From Gymnorhina tibicen (lineage: Eukaryota > Chordata > Aves > Passeriformes > Artamidae), in NCBI GenBank assembly GCA_013399875.1, contig VXAZ01006807.1:1240001-1304000 (forward strand): a DNA stretch of 64,000 nt, written 5' to 3'. Shown one piece after another: positions 24,901 to 39,200 of this stretch. A model generated the notes under the pieces. That model did no database searches. It saw only the letters and a program-made list of their open reading frames with translations, and was not told the DNA's origin. The first letter of the stretch is position 1, and each line of letters starts with the position of its first letter. The position numbers and the translations under genes were made by a program.

Positions 24901-27900
24901 TGACAGCAAGCCATGTTGCTCCCTGTAAGTTTTGTTTCATTGGTTGTCAGTGAACTACTGAGGTAAATATTGTCTTTATCTTGTGTCTGGATGCAGCTCC
25001 TACAAATATGGACCCCCAACTCTTGCTTGAGATGTCTAGATGATATTATAATGTGAATAAAGAAACATCGTGGAGCTATGATTGCCATCACAGATCGAAA
25101 TAAATACCCACCAGCACTGAAAAAACAATAGCAGTTCCTGAATTAAAAAATAACTCCTTCAATTGTCATGAGTAAGGGAAAGGTAGAATGCAATGCAGTC
25201 AATACTATTACAGGTTTATCCTCTACCTCTCACATCAATTTCCCCTTAATTTTATTTCTCCTGTGCTCCAACTGATTTTCCTTCATTGTCCTCAGATAGG
25301 CATCAGGAAGGTAGAGGTGCTGAAGCTTCTATTTGCAGAAAAAAGAGATACCTAGAGGTGCTTGCATGTAGGTCTTCTACTACAACTTGAGTTCCTGGAG
25401 GAGAATGATGTCCACAGACAGCTCAGGAAAACTTGAGTGGCAGCAAAGACATATGACAGATCCTAAACGTACATCAAGAGGAGCAGGGGTATCAAGAAAC
25501 ACAGAGAGAACTGTAATTAATCTATACGTCTCCCTTACCCTAGCAGTCCCAAAGAACTGCCTGATATCTCTGGATGATTCATACGACCAAACATTTCAGT
25601 CCAACCTCAACATATGGATGCAAGTCGAAGACATTATTTTAAGATCTTGGGTAAACCTGTTAAAGCCCAACGTGTCCATCTCAGTGGTGAATCCTGAACC
25701 CTTCCTTTATATAGGAAATAGATAAAGTAATTGTACTTTACAATGTAATAACAATAGAATTGTAATAACAATTTCCTCCAGAGTGACCTGGTGAGTCTGC
25801 ACTTACCATGTTAATTAGTAGCAGCTGTGGAGCCCTTCAGGTTTGTTTCTGCCCTCTGTCCGAATCCTTCTTCCCTTAGTTTTTCTCACTGAATCTACAT
25901 TCAGGCATTAATTTCTGTGTGTCATACCAGTAAAGATCAGTTTTACAGGATGACAATGACAGGCAGCAACTGAAGCCTTAAAACACAAGTGCTGTATCAA
26001 ATAAAACCTTAGCCAAACTGACAAGAGTTATTTTAAAATAATGAACTTCTCTTTACTGCTGGACAGCTTCTGAATAAAATTTGCAGATGTGAACTCTGCC
26101 AAGCTTAGTAGTAGGGAAAGATTCAGTGGGAATACAGTTTTACATCTGTCATTTAACCATAAGACTGGAGACCTAAGCCTGGATTGTTCCCATTTAATCT
26201 TTACATTTGACTCAGGTGAAGACCTAAGTGAAGAGTCTTGTCACCCTGCACTCCTTGGCACACAGCTGGAGATGGACAGGCCTTCAGATGGTAGCAGCAA
26301 CTTTATTTTGGAAACACCTTTCTTATTTAAACACGAGAGAATTGAATAGCTTCACTGAGTGAAGCTATGGCAACGTGGGATTTTTCAATGTTTCTCTGAA
26401 TCCTAAAATCCTGAAGGCAAAATTGGGAAAAGTAGACCTTCTCTTAAAAAATAGGTAAAATTTTATGGCTGTGACTTGTTTCTCCCTAGATTTTTTTAGT
26501 GGGACAAAAGACAGTAAGATTGAAATGAAGTATAAAGTACAAAGTATTCTCCTGAATCCTGGGGTTTAAAGTATACATTTCCATTTATAGAATCAGTTTA
26601 ATAAACATCCTTTTCAAATGCTCAATTCCTGTTAAATCTTCATCAAAGGGGAAACAGTTAAAGAAAATTATACATCAGTGCTTGACTGTTTCTTTTTTTT
26701 TCCCCAGAAAGAAGTATTAGGATCATATGTAAGATGCCTTATTTAGAATCTGAAAATTTATTTTATGTTTTTCTGTTGACAACCAGAAGCACTGGATAGG
26801 AAAAAAATAGCAGAACAAAGAGCTCCCTAGAGATATTTCACGTTTGCTGACTTACTACATCATCACATATGACACTGAATTATTAGTTTCAGCAAATACT
26901 GAAATAGCACAAGAAAGCTTTCTTGGTCTTTTATCTTCACCATTGTTCTTGGATTTAAACAAGTCACATAAGAAGTTCTGGGAAAAGCTAAAAATATTGA
27001 GAAATCATAATTTAGAGTGGTGTTTGTTATACAGGATGCCTCCTTAGTCATACTAAGGTAGGAGGCTGGGAGCGTAGTTTCCTTGAGCTCAGAGGACAAT
27101 TTGGATAGAAAACATGGCCCATCAGGTCTTTAGGAAGTTTTAGCAGGATTCTTCCTTTCTCTCTTCATCTGTGGAAGTGACTCTGCTCAGGCAGAAAGAT
27201 TGAAATGGTGCCCTGATTTGTATCAGGCTGAACTCTGCTGTTGTCAGAGAAGCCCACACAAAGTACAGCACATTTTCCAATCATGTCACAAGTTAGCTAT
27301 TTTTGGATTCCTTTTAAAAATCCAAATATTAGTGACTATAAAAATTCATGCCACCATGTACAACATTGTCTGTGTGGGGTCTCAAAACAGAGGTGAGCAG
27401 CTTGCCCTGCCTCCGCCACCCGCACTTTGCAGTCCCACTGACACGTGGATGACCTCTCCTCACCAGCCCCTGCCCTCGTGGGCTTGTTTGATTCCTGTGG
27501 CCTTGACCGAAGCTGTAAATTTTTAAAGTGACACTGTGTTCTTTATTGCAGGAATGGTGAAAGGTAAATGTCTGGGTGTATTATGATTCTCATGACCTTC
27601 CGACTGGGAATAGAAGTACAGTACTTCACCAAAAAATCCAACCGAAACAACAACTCCAGACTCAGCTCTATGTAGGAAGCTGTAGTTTAGTATTGTCTAT
27701 TTTGATGCAACAATAAATAAAATTATAATGCTTTGCATTACCATAGATACCGAAAATTTCTGAACTGAGAATTGTTATGTATTAATGTTGAAACTTTGAA
27801 ATCATTAACACCAAGCTGAGGCATGATTACCTTTTTTCAGAACTAATTCTCAAAAATAGCTGTGCTAGTTCTTGTTTTTTAGGAATGGATACTTGATTTT

Positions 27901-29370
27901 TCTCACCCTGAAAACAAGACAAAATTCTCATTTACCAATATTTTACTGGGATTAGATTGTTTTCCTGCAAGCTGTGGCTTTTATATGCACTAGTGTAGTT
28001 TCTTTAAAATGCTGTGTGTGACAGCAAGAGAAAAGAAGAAGACAAAATGAAACAAATGGATCAGTATGTTAAACAATGTCATAAACTGAAAGGAAGGGGT
28101 AGATAATGATCAGAAATATATATGTTACAATTTAAAATAAGAATAATTAGGATGGATTTATTTTAAATTCATGGTGCAATTTACTGTGCTCATCTCAGAC
28201 ACTTCCTTCCCTTTCTTTTCTTCCCATACCCATTGAAAGATTTAAACACCTTACTTGTAAGTAATAAGCATTGATTCAGCATCCCTCATGAAATGATGCA
28301 TGATTTTACTCCATCACAGATAATTTCAGAAACATTTTGCTGCCTGCTTTTATCTGCACTCTACTTGTGGAGAGGATTTGAAAAGGTTTGCGTAGTTGCC
28401 TGCTCTGCAATAATGTGAGGATTTTGTTATCCCGCTGAGCTACCACCGTAGGTTCAGATAGCTTGGATTCCTTCCTTCTGCAGCCAAAATCTCACAAAAC
28501 CTCGCCATGAAACACAAAGGTGCAGGAGAGAAAGGGCAAATGATTCACTAAACCTTTCAAGAGGCTATTTATATTCCTCCTGGAACACAGCAATTAGTGC
28601 TTTTCTCAGCCCCATCTGATCACCTTGTCGTCTTCTGCTTGTGCAACCACTTAAACAGTTTTTAGACAGAGATCTTCAGCTACTTCTGATATCAAGTCCT
28701 GCCTCCAGCCAAAGACATCAGACCTGTCCTACTGACTTAAACACAAATGGGATTAAGTATTGCATCTCTTTAGCCCCAGCGAAATACTGACATCTCAGTC
28801 AGGTTTGCACATCTACGGACGTGGCCAGAGCACGGCATCCTAAGTTCAGGACAAGTCCACAACCCCCCAGCTGTGGGATGTTCTTTTCTTTGCCTGTGCC
28901 AGCTGTGATTGCTGACATACCAGCTTGCATTTGCAGGAGACACCCTCAGATTCACAGATGTACTTGCACCCTCTGATAGTCTCATTCATTATGACAGGGA
29001 AATAGAAAACCTAGTACAGACAACACTGACATTCATCTAATACGATTTCTCTTTTTTGTTCCCTGTATCTCAGTCTTTCCTCAAGACTCTGTGCTAAAAA
29101 ACCCACCCAGTAATTGTGGAAGTTAATGCCAAGCGATTGGCAGAGGGATTTGGGTGTCCAGTTCCTTGTGGCTATCTATGAGACAATCACAGTGAATTTC
29201 TGAAATTCCAAGCATTGTGCTTGTTGCAGTGCAAGGACAGTCTGTCTCAGATGCTCATGCATCGGGTTTCCTGTGGGGGTGTCGCGATCCTTGCCTGGGG
29301 CTGCCAGCTGCTGGGCGCAGCTGCCCAGAGCCCTCACCAAGACCCTGCTGACTGCTGCCCCCTCGAAAGG
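24901..29370. other. Non-coding gene-poor stretch
   Basis: There is no supported gene; a 112-codon plus-strand ORF at 25387-25725 has no recognisable features. A perfect palindrome lies at 26347-26367. The segment from about 28240 to 28640 retains CpGs and lacks repeats, and might be a conserved element, but this is only an impression. Confidence 0.45.
26347..26367. repeat. Perfect 21-bp palindrome
   Basis: TAGCTTCACT, one central base, then its exact reverse complement AGTGAAGCTA. The near-zero spacer makes it a candidate dyad binding site rather than an RNA hairpin. Confidence 0.85.
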
Positions 29371-29379
29371 GACATCATT

Positions 29380-29690
29380 CCCTGGCACAGTCCTGGCAGA
29401 GTCCCTGGCAGGAGTACCAGCCCCTCTAAGAAGCATCAGTGCCTATAAGGGGCATCAGCGCCTATAAGGAGCACCGCTGCCCAGCAGGAATATCAGTCAC
29501 CGCAAGAGGTGTCACACTTCAGCAGGGGTATCAGGCCAAGGCAGGAATAGCGGTCTCTATAAGGGGCATCAATGCCTACCAGTGGTATCAGCCCCCGGAT
29601 GAGGTACCGGTCCCTATGTAAGGTCTCGGTCCCCGGCAGGGATATTAGTCCCTGGGTTGTCGGTCCCTGGCAGGGTATCGGTCTGGCTGA
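29380..29690. repeat. Decayed minisatellite, 18-20-bp unit
   Basis: Some 14-16 diverged units have an approximate consensus GGCATCAGYGCCTATAAG. Examples are at 29427-29465, 29555-29590 and 29600-29690, the last drifting to GGTCCCTGGCAGGGTATC. The array produces a long chance ORF on the minus strand (29493-30083) with a visible GLIPL-type internal repeat. That ORF is not a gene. The array ends where a CpG-retaining putative regulatory block begins. Confidence 0.6.
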
Positions 29691-29694
29691 GGAC

Positions 29695-30060
29695 AGTCGC
29701 GAGTGATCCATGCAAATTGCAGCCCGGGCGCAATCAATAGATGTGACAAGCAGCCGGCGCTGGCAACCGGGGACATAATGAAGGTGTGAGTGTGTAACCG
29801 GCGAACAGATAACAATGCTATAGGAAATTATAGGGCAGCGCTGTATTGAATAAGTGCAGTGCGAAATGAGCTGCGGCTCGCAGGTCATGCTTCCCCGCTG
29901 CTGGAGTGTCTCCTGCTCTTGTCCTTTGTAATTGTAAGTGGCAGCAGTGGCGGCTGAATGCGAGGAGGGCACGTATCCAGCCCTCATTTGTTCTGCATTA
30001 CAATGCAGCCCTCGCCGCCAGCAGCTGATCCGGAGTGTCAGTGCCCACCTCCCAAGTGGA
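29695..30060. promoter_or_regulatory. Candidate enhancer-like conserved element
   Basis: This ~365-bp block has balanced composition and many retained CpGs. It holds an octamer ATGCAAAT (29710-29717), a T-box-like AGGTGTGA (29782-29789), a SOX-type AACAATG (29811-29817), and homeodomain-like ATTGTAAT and ATTACAAT. It has no repeat signature and no credible coding frame. Clustered sites for developmental transcription factors with CpGs preserved in a gene desert are typical of conserved vertebrate enhancers. The sites are seen; the function is inference. Confidence 0.35.
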
Positions 30061-33000
30061 CCAAGAAAACAGTGAAAACTCAATTTACTTGAGAATTAGG
30101 AAGGCTGTCGTTAAAACAAGGCTGTCCTTGAAACCACGTGGAACAGCGGAGCTTGTCCTGTAAGAAATAGGGTGAAACTTCTCTGTTTTCTTTTTTAAAA
30201 AAAACACGCTTTCCCCTCAAAGAAACAGAGAAGCCAAAAGCCTTTTCTTTCAGGAAACGAAAAATCGTACACAGAAAGTAGAAAATCCTCTCATTTTCTT
30301 ATTATTATGTTCAAAAAAATATTTATAATATATGAAATAATTTTTTTAAAACTTGGAAGAAAGCTTTTGACCACATACAGTCTTAATACAGATAATTCTC
30401 CAGATGCTACTATTCCTCTTACCCACTTAGTCAAGGGGAGAAGAATGTCTAAAAAATATTCATTGATTTTTTAATTTCATTTCCAAGTCCAATATGAAGT
30501 CCTTCTCTGCATTTTGTTCTGACATTTGGATCAAACTCAGCAGTTGTTTTCTGAAACCTCAGGTCTTTGAGACTCTTGGCTCTGAATCCCATTTAAAGGT
30601 TTACAGATTAAGTTTAACATTTGAACCTAATCAAAGACAAGGAGGTAACTCAAAGTGCTCTGTACAGTTCACTGGTATTTCACCATCACTGATCGATACT
30701 TTCAGCTATTTATGAAGACTCCACACATCCCTTCCCCCCTCTTCATAATACCAGGCAATTTTATTTATGTTTTTCTTCACCTAAACCCTGAACTGTATAT
30801 TTTTAGGGTTAAAGTAGAAGCTGCTCTAAACACAATACTTGCTCAATGTATTTACTAATACACTGCAAAGGTAGATCAGTATTTATTCTGTAACCTTGTT
30901 TTTAATCACTCAGTGTGGCTGCTTGCTATCATTGTTACCTAGAATCAGCTTGGTTCTTGCAAATGAACCTACCTACAGATGAAAATAATTCAAGGCAAAA
31001 AAAGTCAAGCTCTTGATAATTTTCCTTTTTTTCTTTTTTTTTTTTTCCCCAATAACGTGAACAAACCCTGTATTTTTTCATCTGGTTTATTTAGGCCAGA
31101 CAGCTTCCAGTTGAATCAGGGTGGGTCCCAGTTGGGATGTTTCCCAAACTCTGAGGAGTCCACACTGGGGTCTGCATCCTCAAATAGTGAGCAAAAAGCC
31201 ACAAAATCTCAGTTTTGACAAGTGACCACACTTTCTGACGCAGGAAGGTGTTCCAGGAGTTAAGCTTATGAGTGATTTGGTCGATTTGGTATCTGTGGAA
31301 TGTCCTGCTTTTATTTTTCCATTGTTTGCTTTGGTTATGTAGGAGAAATCTTTGCGGATACAAATGGATTGCCCGTCTTCCGCAGAGGCAGCACTGAGAA
31401 AGACCACACAGCAGCCCACAATGCCCCACCACTGGGTGGGAAGGAGACATTTTGGGAGGTCAGACTGGCTGCACTCTTCACACAAAGGGGCACAAGGGAC
31501 ATGACCTCCCCTGGGAGCAAAATCAAGGGCCTGCCATAGTTAATCCTGGGCTTTATTATCTCTCCTGCACATCGCTGTGCTTCCTGGCTAGCCCTGGACT
31601 GCTGCTGCTCTGCAGAAGTGTGTAAAGAGAGATGCTATCACCCGCTATCTGCCGAAGCCAGAAACAGGCAATACCAGAAAAGCCTGTCTTGTCCAATTTC
31701 CAGTTCAGCTTTGCAGACTCAAGAAGTGCAGATAGTTTGGACATACTTTAGATAAGGACCTGAATATCTGGGCGTTTTCCTGAGCATTGAATGCCATGCT
31801 TCGTACAGTTTACTAAACTGTGTCACTAAATTTTTAACTTTCCTGGTAATAGACTTTCTTACTTCAGTGTTTCTTCTCCCTACCTCCCAGCTATAGTATT
31901 GGTAAATGGACAAATATATATGTACAATCACCAGTGTACACTCTCTAGTAATATTAGTACTAATATGTGTATATTTGCTCAGTGCACTTGGGTTCTTGAG
32001 AAATAAATGTGTGAAGTCAAGAGCAAGCTGCTCGCATACTTACAAAGCCCTGTTCCTGCAGGGAGAGTTCACTTTTAAATGTATGATGAAAAAACAGACC
32101 TTGCCTTCCTGTCTTTGTAGAAAAATCTCATGTACGTGTGTAGTACAAATGCACTCAGATGCAAAGATGAAAGTGGGTATTTTGCTTCTTTCACACACAG
32201 CCACAAAGGGAACCCTGCACCTCTGCAGAGCTGTAATTGCCAGGTGCCTCTTTTAGAGGCAGGATAGATAGCTAGTTTGGCATTGGGCTAATCTTTTGGA
32301 AATGTAGGAAGGAGAAAAAAAGGACTGATTACAGATTGCTTTGCTTCATAAACCTCGCTCCCATACTGTCTGAAAATAAACGTTCATGTTCATTGTTACA
32401 TCTTTTTAAACAACATATTTAACCAACATTCAAGAGGTAGGCTTTTGTTTCCCTCCAGGGACTTTCAGCAGATTTTCAGCTAGTTTTCCCCTTACTTGCC
32501 TTTCTGACTGCTTTTTCCCTTACTTACCATTCCTGGCTCCCTCTAATGTGCTTCTGCTGAAGGATACCTTGCTTCTCCATTTTTTTATTAAGTGAAATTG
32601 AATTTCTTAGGGATAACTGTTTGCACCCCAACTCATTTGTGAAAAATGAACTGATGATTGTTCTTATTTGAAGCAGGAATTTCTGAAACACAATCCCTTC
32701 CTTAGGACAGGGATGCCAGTCTTCTGCTGCTCTTCTATCCCATGAGTCATAGGTCAGCACTTAATTTCTGGAGAAAATAATTGCTATTCAAAATTGCTAA
32801 CATGTTTCACAATACTTTTTGAAATTCACATCCAGGGACTGCCTGACCAAGACTAGGAGTGGACAACATCATAATTAAAGTGTTTTAACTGTCTCATGTT
32901 TAAAACCAAGCACATCACTGACAGCACGCTGAAGGCATGGGAGGTTTGTTGGAAGGTACAGTTAGGTGAGCTCAACCTTTGGGCAAGTGGGGGGAATGAA

Positions 33001-33238
33001 GGACACAGACACCGGAACTCCAGCAAGAATTTTTCAGTAAACATTTCAAAGACCTTTTGTCTCCACCACATGTTGCAGTTAGATAATTATCTCCTTTGTT
33101 ATCTTGCTGTAGAACCACTTCTGTATCAGCAGACAGAGCCTCAGTCACTGCTGGGTTTACAGAAAGTAAAGATGAAAGAAGCAGAGACAAAGACAGGGAT
33201 CAGAATGGGAATGAGGACAGACAGGGACAGGCATGGGG
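30061..33238. other. Gene desert, AT-rich
   Basis: Poly-T and poly-pyrimidine runs occur (e.g. about 31024-31050). The ORFs at 31091-31450 (minus) and 31906-32256 (plus), each under 120 codons, have no recognisable domain. I found no named repeat. Confidence 0.5.
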
Positions 33239-33280
33239 TGAGATGGGAGGAGCAAATGGGATGAGATGGGAGAAGCAAAC
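33239..33280. repeat. Two-copy tandem duplication, 23-bp period, in a purine-rich tract
   Basis: TGAGATGGGAGGAGCAAATG at 33239 recurs as TGAGATGGGAGAAGCAAAC at 33262. It lies within a strongly purine-biased stretch (about 33165-33290). Confidence 0.7.
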
Positions 33281-36200
33281 AGATCTGAAGCGATGCCTAA
33301 ATCCTGCCACACAGGCTCAGCACAGGTAGTGCTTGACTCCACTAGTATGTGCAATGTCACCAGTATGGCAGCATAGTTTCTGTTTGAATAAGCATAATAC
33401 AAATGCTTCTCAAAAGATGAAAGATCTTCCAAGTGGTTATTTTCCACCTTGCTTCCCTTGTTCTCACATTTGCTGCCCTGAAGAAGTGCATGCCCTCCCT
33501 GTGTAACAGTGAACTCTTGGGACCAGCAGCATCCCAGCATAGAGAAAATTCTCAAATGTGCTGCAGGAAAATCTTGCAAAGGCTGGGATTTCTGTAATTC
33601 AAGCACATTCTAGTTTTATGTTTTTCATGGAGATCACAGTAGATGCTGAAGCTCAGTGTCAAATTATGGTCTTGTGAAATAGCTGTTTTCTAACAGACAG
33701 CTTCTTGATCGAAAAATGGTGCTTTTTTTTGCCCCAATCTTTATGAACCTGAGCTGACAGCATATTCAAAATAGTATATTCAGCATCATGCAACAGAAGT
33801 GGGAAGCAAAGATTTGTGTTGTTCATGTTTTGTATGGGTAAAGACTAGGGAATACACTTAAAGTAATCACAAGGAGAATTTTTTTGTTGCTGTTTATTTC
33901 AACATTAGACAGTTTTATGTGCACAGTCTAGAAATATACCAAAAGGAATAATGCTATTAAATTGAATTATGACAAATAGGTGCTTTCTTTTCATATGCCA
34001 GTTCTTCTTTCTGGTCTCGAAGTCTGATTTCCCCCACAGATACGGAGTACTGCCGCGTGCCATAAATGTCTCTTTCTCTTAAGCTTTTTCAATCAAAACG
34101 TTCAGAGATGACAGACAAAAGACTCAGGCTCTAGGACCAAAGCAAAATTTTGACTAACAACTGCTTACAACGTGAGGAGCTTAGACATTATAGCTGCTGA
34201 CCTTGCCACCAGCTTCTCCATGGTGCCAAAGAGGAGCATCTACCACACATTTTATTTCCATGTCAGATTATGTCCTTGCTTTGTGCAAATCACATGCTGA
34301 CACAAAATGTCTATGAGTCAGTCTTTTCCTTCATGTATTACTCATGTAAGATCTGCAACGAAATCCTCTATTTTCTGCACACAGCAAAGCCTTCTTAGAT
34401 TTATCACACTGCAAATTGGAAGGAAGAATTATGGCATTTCTCTTTAGAAGAATAAAAACTTTTGACATTTAAATAGTATATTTACCAAAGCACTTTGAGC
34501 TATACTGTCATCTATTTTCTGTCTATTAAAAAACATGTTACAGTGTAAAAACTGGTTTTATCTGTCTCCACAAAAGCATGGCAAAAATTCATTCTATTTA
34601 ACGTTTTATCAACTGAACTAGAGAAGAGATATTACCTCTTTGAGCATCAGCCAAAGGTCTTGTAGCTAATGCTGACCTCTGTCAAATCTAGCACATTGTA
34701 TAGGAAGGATTGACAATTATTGTTCTATTGTATTTTGCAAGACACCAAGGGTCAGAGCAATGGAATTGTTATGTTGCAGAAGAACAATAATTCAAAGCTT
34801 GTTTGCCTGTGCTGGGGAAAGCTACTAAGGTCAAAAATCATTGTTGTGTTAGTGTAAAGACAAAATGTTAAGAAATTTGTAAACAGATTTGCACTTTTTC
34901 CAATTATTTTAACTGTTTGCAGGGATTTTCTTTGTGGTTGACAGGTATTCCAAATCAACCCACTGTCCTCCTATGATAGCATGATTCTTCTTTTTAGAAA
35001 ATGATAAATCAGCCTTTTAACCACAAAGATTCAGATTGCATTGAAGCTTTATCTAGCCTGCTGGAAAGGAGAGGTGAACGTCCAAGTAGAAAGGGAAATG
35101 CTTTGGAGCATGTATACAGCAGTGAGATAATATTTACAAATTCATAAAAGGCATTTTGAGTTAACTTGCTTAAGTTTTAAGGCTATGTAAAATAAAAAGT
35201 ATTCCAAGATATCTGTCTGTGAAAGCCTTGATTGCATCTCCCTGTGGTGCATGACTTTTTTTACACTGCTAATTTCTATTGACAGCATTCTGCTTAGTTG
35301 AAAGAGCATCAACTTATATTTTTGGCATTGAAAGTACTGAGTCTGATGTCTTCTTATCTTTTATGAATGCATCTATGGTTCATTGCAAATAGACTATAAA
35401 AAGAAGAGTATAACTAAATGCCTCTATATAATCAACAGAAATGACAAACCCATTCCCATTGATGTTGAAGCCAATAAGGGTTTAATGCAAAACTTCAATA
35501 CAAACAAGATTAGATATAATACCTAATATAGTTACAGTTCATATATATGAATGAATATGTATTCACAATACAGAGGAAAAATATGAGTAATAGCAATGAG
35601 CTTGTCTAGGTCATCTCTTTTGCCTACTGTAGGATCATTTTCTAGGGTTATATTTGCAGTATTTTGGCTGTGTTTGTCAGCAACATCATTCTGCTGCAAA
35701 ACTAGCAAATACTATATTGAACTATCTAAACAGGAGTACCATCTACTGGGCTCAGAAAGCAATCCTTCTGACCTGCTTAGCACTGCTGAGTCCTCAGGTA
35801 GTGTGTGTGATTCTGTGCACTGCACATATGGAAAATTGTGGACCAAGGGCAAAAAAAGCTGTCGAATTGAAGAGAGAGATGTAGGGAAGGTCTGAAAAAA
35901 TTGGTGGTTTTTATGAGGGAAGACATGCAATGGAGCTGTAGGCTAGAATGGGAATGGCCTCAACAACTGATACCAGATTGTAAATTCAAGTGCTATTCAG
36001 GATAAGAATAGACATCAGTTAGTGAATTAAGGAATATCAAGAATTTGGCTAGATGTCAGACATTTAGTCAGGCCATTTCATAGTTGTTTTCATGCTGTGG
36101 ACATTTCTTCATCTGTAATGAATAGAACTCACAAGGCAAATTGAGAGTCAGGCTCTAGTTCTGTTGCCACAGAATCCACTACAAATCAGGACCCATTTTT

Positions 36201-39200
36201 ACTAGGCACTGCCATTACCTTCTGAAAAAGAGCACCCAATATAAATGGACTAATCTCTACATTAATGAATGAAATCACACAGATATCTGGGCTGGCTGAG
36301 AGGAACAAATCAGCAGTGGGTATTTTCTTTCTTTGTAAAACAGGTGCTGTGGCAGGCAGTCCCCTGCAAAAACTCCAAGGAAGGGAAGAATCTACTGGAT
36401 GAGAAAGGTGTCAGCAGCATTCAGCAACAGACCCTGTGAATTAAAATAAATTATGATTTTAAGGATTTAAAAAGAGAAGAAATTAATGTAAATTTATGAA
36501 AGGGAAAAAAAATCTAACCCAAACCCCAGTCTTAGAACAGGATGACTTTTCATGAAATTCCAAGATCTCCAAATAACAGCATCAGGACTTGGTGTAGCTC
36601 TTATTATTTGACCACTCTTCTTGTACAAACAGTAAAGTTGCAAAGAAATGACAAATGTTATGGCTCAGTATAAAAGCATTGTTTTTTTCGAGCAGGTGAC
36701 AGGAAGGAAAGCAAAGCACAAACTGAGTGTGTGGATTATGCCTCATTCTGATTTCCTCTGGCTGCCTAAGTTCAAGTCAAATTCTCCCTGGAACCATCTA
36801 TTGCTTATGTGTAGGAGTCACTCAACCTTCTGAGAGTGAATTTCAGTCTTCAAAGCAGCCACTAAAAGGCATTTGTAGCTACACTTCTCCTGCCCAAGGA
36901 ATATATGTGAAAACACTTTAATAAAATTATTTTCCATTAAAACAAATCACAAAAATATGTGTAAAGTACAAAAGCATTATGGCAAAACTGTTCAAGAAGG
37001 GAAAAAACTTTATCAAAGCTTAATTTGTCTTCTGAAGTAAACACACCAATAAGCCAAAGTTGAGAAGGATTTGGATAAGCCATCTCTCTGCATATGTCTT
37101 TTTGGTGGTCTCTTTCTGTGTAAATTATGGTACTCATGGTTTGTCAAAGATAGCTTTGGTCAGTTCCTAAAATCATCTCCTGTTATGTGAAGGAAGATGT
37201 TTCCTCTAAGCTCCCTCTAATTGTCACTGAAGAAAAAAGTTCTAGTGAGGTGACTCAGGAAGAAACTCCAACTAACAGAAATAGTTTGTGTGATGAGAGC
37301 AATGAAATTGTGGCTGTGACAGAAATCAAACTCCAAAGTTACTCGTGAACCTTGGGTGGGATTCGCTCTTAACACCAAATCCTGGCCCTGTGGTTGTTGC
37401 AATGTCCCAATGTTGTGCTGCAGCGTGGACAAGCTCCTGCTTGCCCTAAGGCTCAGAGTATCAGGGAGAGGAGCAGAAACACCAGCCTTGACCCAGAATC
37501 CAGTGAAATGTCCTTCAAATCCTTGGTTCTAAAGGTTCAGTTTGGATTTAATTCTAGTATGCACTTGGAGGAAACAAGGCTTAAAGGACGGTCAGTGTCC
37601 AGAGCGGATGGGAGCTGTCACCCTGTCTAGTGATGACCTAAATGGGACTATCTAAAGTTACAATTTAAAATCCTCAAAATCATTGAGTTTGTCATTGACG
37701 TGACATAAAATTAAGCAAATTAAAGCCTAGAAGCCTGAAAAAAAACTTAATTATTGCTTTTAGCTTTCCTTTTCATCAAAACAAATGATGAAAAAGCAAT
37801 ACCTATGACTCTGGGCTTCTCCTGAATTAATTTACTTGGGGTATGTCTGATAGTATAAAGAAAGTATTTTCTAAATTTTTGCAGAAAACTACTTTCTCTT
37901 TCATGTGCAAGTTCAAAATCATGATTGCTTTGTGATATCAATACATTTTAATTAACATTAATTTTATTTTTCATCAGTCACATGCTAATAGAGATGGGTA
38001 GGATTATTCTTTCCTTTTTACAGCTTACCATTTAGAAGATATGAGCATTTGTTGATAAACTAATAGAATGCATGATGAAATGGTTCTGGTGTTAAGCTGT
38101 TAAACATTGACCAACAAATTAATGTTATAAAATATGTACAAACTACAGTGTGACTTGTGCTTATTGAGCCATGTATGTCCTTGCCAGATAAGTTGTCAGT
38201 AAATATTTTATCAGATACACATGTTTAAATTAATGCAATTAAAGTGAAAAGCAGTTCATCAAAGCATTGTTACATCTGAGTAGAAAACAAAACCAACAGT
38301 AATTACCATTATTAGATATAGCATGAAGTATATGACATTACCCCAAATAGAATCCAAATCAGAAAAAAAATTTCTGTGTAGGGGTTTCTTAGGGAAGTGA
38401 ATAAGAACAAAAGCCTTATTAATTAAAGCTGGCCAGGCACAATTCCTGCTACATACTGGTTTCATATATTTCACTTTTTTTTCCCTGTACTTCTCTCATC
38501 TTCTCTGTATATAAGGTCTTTGGGGCAGAAACTTTTATTTTGGGCCTATGAATGCAACCGAAAAGCTTATAGTCAGTATCAATTATATTTTTCACTGTCA
38601 GCCACCTAAGATATGGGTTCAGATGCTGATTCTCAGTATTTCTCACCTCCCATTAAATATCAGGAGTCTCAATTCAAGAGTAGATTTTCCTCCAAAGCAG
38701 CATCCCAGTTAACAAGTCTTGCATGCTGTAGGTGTGTGCAGAAAATACGTGCAGCAAAAAATGCCTGAGGTAGCACATGTGAACTGGACTTCATTCTTCA
38801 GGCCTGTCAACACAGTAAAAACTTTAAAAAACTTGGAAACAAAGCCATGTTCTTCCATCAGCCTGCCTCTCTAAAACAGCTAGGGTGAACTGTGATCCTC
38901 CATTGAAGCCAGCCTCATCCTGAACAGCAATTCTCTTGTGAAGGTGTTTTCCCACTACCCTCACTTTGACTGCTTGGAGACAAATGTGGCTTTCCATGGT
39001 CTGGGATGGATGGGCTTTTGACCCACACCACATCGATTCTTCTGGCTGCCTGCTTGTCCCAAATGGGGAGGTCCCAGTTTTCAGAGGAGTTCAGTGAAAT
39101 ATTAATCCAAGGAGAGATTTTAATTCATGCTTTTGGATCCATGATGAGATGCCTTAGCTACTGTGCCCTATTCAAAAGATACTTACTGAATAAATCTAAA

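Noticed and set aside
29493..30083. 196-codon minus-strand ORF
   Set aside because: It is produced by the decayed minisatellite and runs into an enhancer-like non-coding block; no known domain.
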